Made by a program: the position numbers and the translations under genes. Of a stretch of DNA of 64,000 bases, positions 62,917 to 64,000 are shown one piece after another. Origin of the DNA: Crotalaria pallida (taxonomy: Eukaryota; Streptophyta; Magnoliopsida; Fabales; Fabaceae). Positions within the stretch are counted from its first letter, which is position 1; each line of letters begins with the position of its first letter. The DNA is taken from assembly GCA_037953625.1 (NCBI GenBank), contig CM075651.1, forward strand, positions 62,854,501 to 62,918,500. The letters are read 5' to 3'. The notes under the pieces are model-generated. The model worked only from the letters and a program-made list of their open reading frames with translations, did not search any database and was not told the DNA's origin.

Positions 62917-64000
62917 TGTGACACCCTTTCTACTCACCCAAATATAATATAGTAATTAAGCTTTCATATTGGATAATGTATGGACTTTGAGTGTTAAGAA
63001 AATATGGAAAATAAAATTTTCTTTTAAAGTGGGTGCACAAATCGTCATTTGGAATTCTTGGAAAATAAACTTTAAACCATTTCAAAACATTTGTATCGAG
63101 TTCGGCGATCTCTAAAACCTTTTCACAAATAGGGTAACATTCGCTCTTTGGAAACATCTTTGTATCATACCAGTAATCAAAGTTACCCATGCTTTGTTCG
63201 ATAAAACTGATACCATCAAATAATACTTATGGCCGAGCTCTTAAATAGATTAAATCAGAGTAAGTGAAAATTATTGGACTATGCAACTGATAGTAATATG
63301 AACATAGGTTTTATACATATATAATAAGAGTCATAATACATAGTCCCATCATGATAGTCTCCAAGACCCAAAGGTACAAGTCCATAAAAACAGATCTATA
63401 TCACAGTGTAATTACAGCCCTAGAGTACTCCAAAAGTATATCTACACTATATATACATAACCAAAATACAACTCCAGGAGTAATCACATAGATCCGGCAG
63501 CATTAGATGTAGTAGTAGTAGAACAAGTCTCCAAAAACACAAGTAGAAAGGTAGTAGCATCATCACCAACACAACAGCAGCAGCAAGTTTCCTCCACAGC
63601 ATCCACACATCGGACCCACTGATCCTCATCACATACCATATGCATATACCTAGGGATTATCGTCCCTCCAATCACTCCCAGCAGAATGCACGACAGGCTC
63701 GCTCCCACTCTCATCCTCCACCGGATCCTCCTCGATCTCATCCGAGGGAGAGTGTACCCTACCACTGGGTACCGGGTCAGGTGATGGTGAAACCCTGACT
63801 GGGCTCCCCGGATCAGAAGGGGGAATCTCCTCGCGGACGACTCTCGAAGTAAAAGGGTGAGAGCGGGTAGGTCGAAAACGAAAACTATGGTAAGAGCGAG
63901 CTGGTCGCGTGGGAGGTGGTCCATGGTAAGTGTAAAACGGGGGTACATGCATAGTGTATATGATGGGAATCCTAAATCTACGAGGAAGAAATCGGATCAA
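62917..64000 (-). mobile_element. L3: partial giant gypsy-type LTR
   Basis: Starts TGTGACACCC right after A2 RNase H sequence and runs off the window. By analogy with L1, L2 and T2, sense is the minus strand and this is the LTR's sense end. A frame open at the window edge (64000-63650) is Pro/Arg-rich then acidic (EIEEDPVEDESGSEPV). 62920-63640 is AT-rich and otherwise empty. TSD and the other end are not visible. Confidence 0.6.
63650..64000 (-). CDS. Acidic-ended ORF in LTR L3 (partial)
   Basis: 116 codons visible, open at the window edge. The N-terminal half is rich in Pro, Arg, Tyr and His (PPFYTYHGPPPTRPARSYH), the C-terminal half in Ser, Pro, Asp and Glu, stopping after SDWRDDNP. No family recognised. 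The place in the LTR and the acidic end recall the L2 ORF; whether they are homologous is open. Confidence 0.35.
   Translation of the reverse strand: MIRFLPRRFRIPIIYTMHVPPFYTYHGPPPTRPARSYHSFRFRPTRSHPFTSRVVREEIPPSDPGSPVRVSPSPDPVPSGRVHSPSDEIEEDPVEDESGSEPVVHSAGSDWRDDNP

Noticed and set aside
62930..63190. 86-codon minus-strand ORF at the L3 end
   Set aside because: Lies across the LTR end region, AT-rich, no motif; one frame among several by chance.
1..64000. Host protein-coding genes, tRNA or rRNA genes
   Set aside because: Every substantial ORF could be assigned to a retroelement or lies in an LTR; the primer-site matches to tRNA ends are 11-18 bases only and are not tRNA genes.

Overview
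The window looks like gene-empty, repeat-filled chromatin of a dicot plant, most likely a legume. The evidence for a legume is indirect: Sireviruses with an envelope-like ORF, Athila/Calypso-type elements, Tekay/Del-type chromoviruses, and LTRs carrying TAATCGATTA arrays, a combination I associate with Fabaceae. I found no host gene, tRNA, rRNA or bacterial-type feature. Almost every base belongs to an LTR retrotransposon or its debris, and most elements can be delimited exactly by TG...CA ends and 5-bp target-site duplications (TSDs).

Left half (1-39577), a nest four levels deep. S1 is the outermost element: a Sirevirus (Ty1/copia) of which only the region before its envelope-like ORF, that ORF, and the 3' LTR (37977-39577) lie in the window; its left side is cut by L1, a partial giant LTR (1-2069). 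D1, a non-autonomous Athila-like element on the minus strand (3220-36796, TSD CTAGC), split the S1 envelope-like ORF. S2, a second Sirevirus (6453-34525, TSD GGTGT), entered D1. S2 was in turn hit by S3, a Sirevirus fragment (12232-16195), by A1, an Athila-like element with nearly identical LTRs (17052-26497, minus, TSD GTCCT), and by L2, a 5.6-kb solo giant LTR (28475-34058, TSD AGTGT). LTR divergence counted by eye falls with nesting depth: about 4% in D1, 1.1% in S2, 0.2% in A1.

Right half (39578-64000). T1 is a chromovirus gag fragment (39868-40434, minus). It is interrupted by A2, a decayed Athila-like element (from 40435, minus). A2 is split by G1, an 18-kb chromovirus derivative that kept gag and lost most of pol (43958-62114, TSD CACAT). 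G1 holds T2, a full-length but broken chromovirus (46675-56332, minus), and A3, a solo Athila-like LTR inside its 3' LTR (59667-60788, TSD ATCTT). A2 is cut again by L3, a partial giant LTR running off the window (62917-64000).

The coding parts are gag, protease, reverse transcriptase, RNase H and integrase, plus the Sirevirus envelope-like ORF. Nearly all are broken by nonsense codons, frameshifts or insertions. The least explained signals are non-coding: arrays of small hairpins in the chromovirus LTRs whose two arms change together; an 8-bp palindrome (ACTCGAGT) clustered around the promoters of both Sirevirus and gypsy LTRs; a promoter-like block directly before a Sirevirus envelope-like ORF; and splice-acceptor-like sites at the start of the Sirevirus pol frame and of small ORFs inside LTRs.
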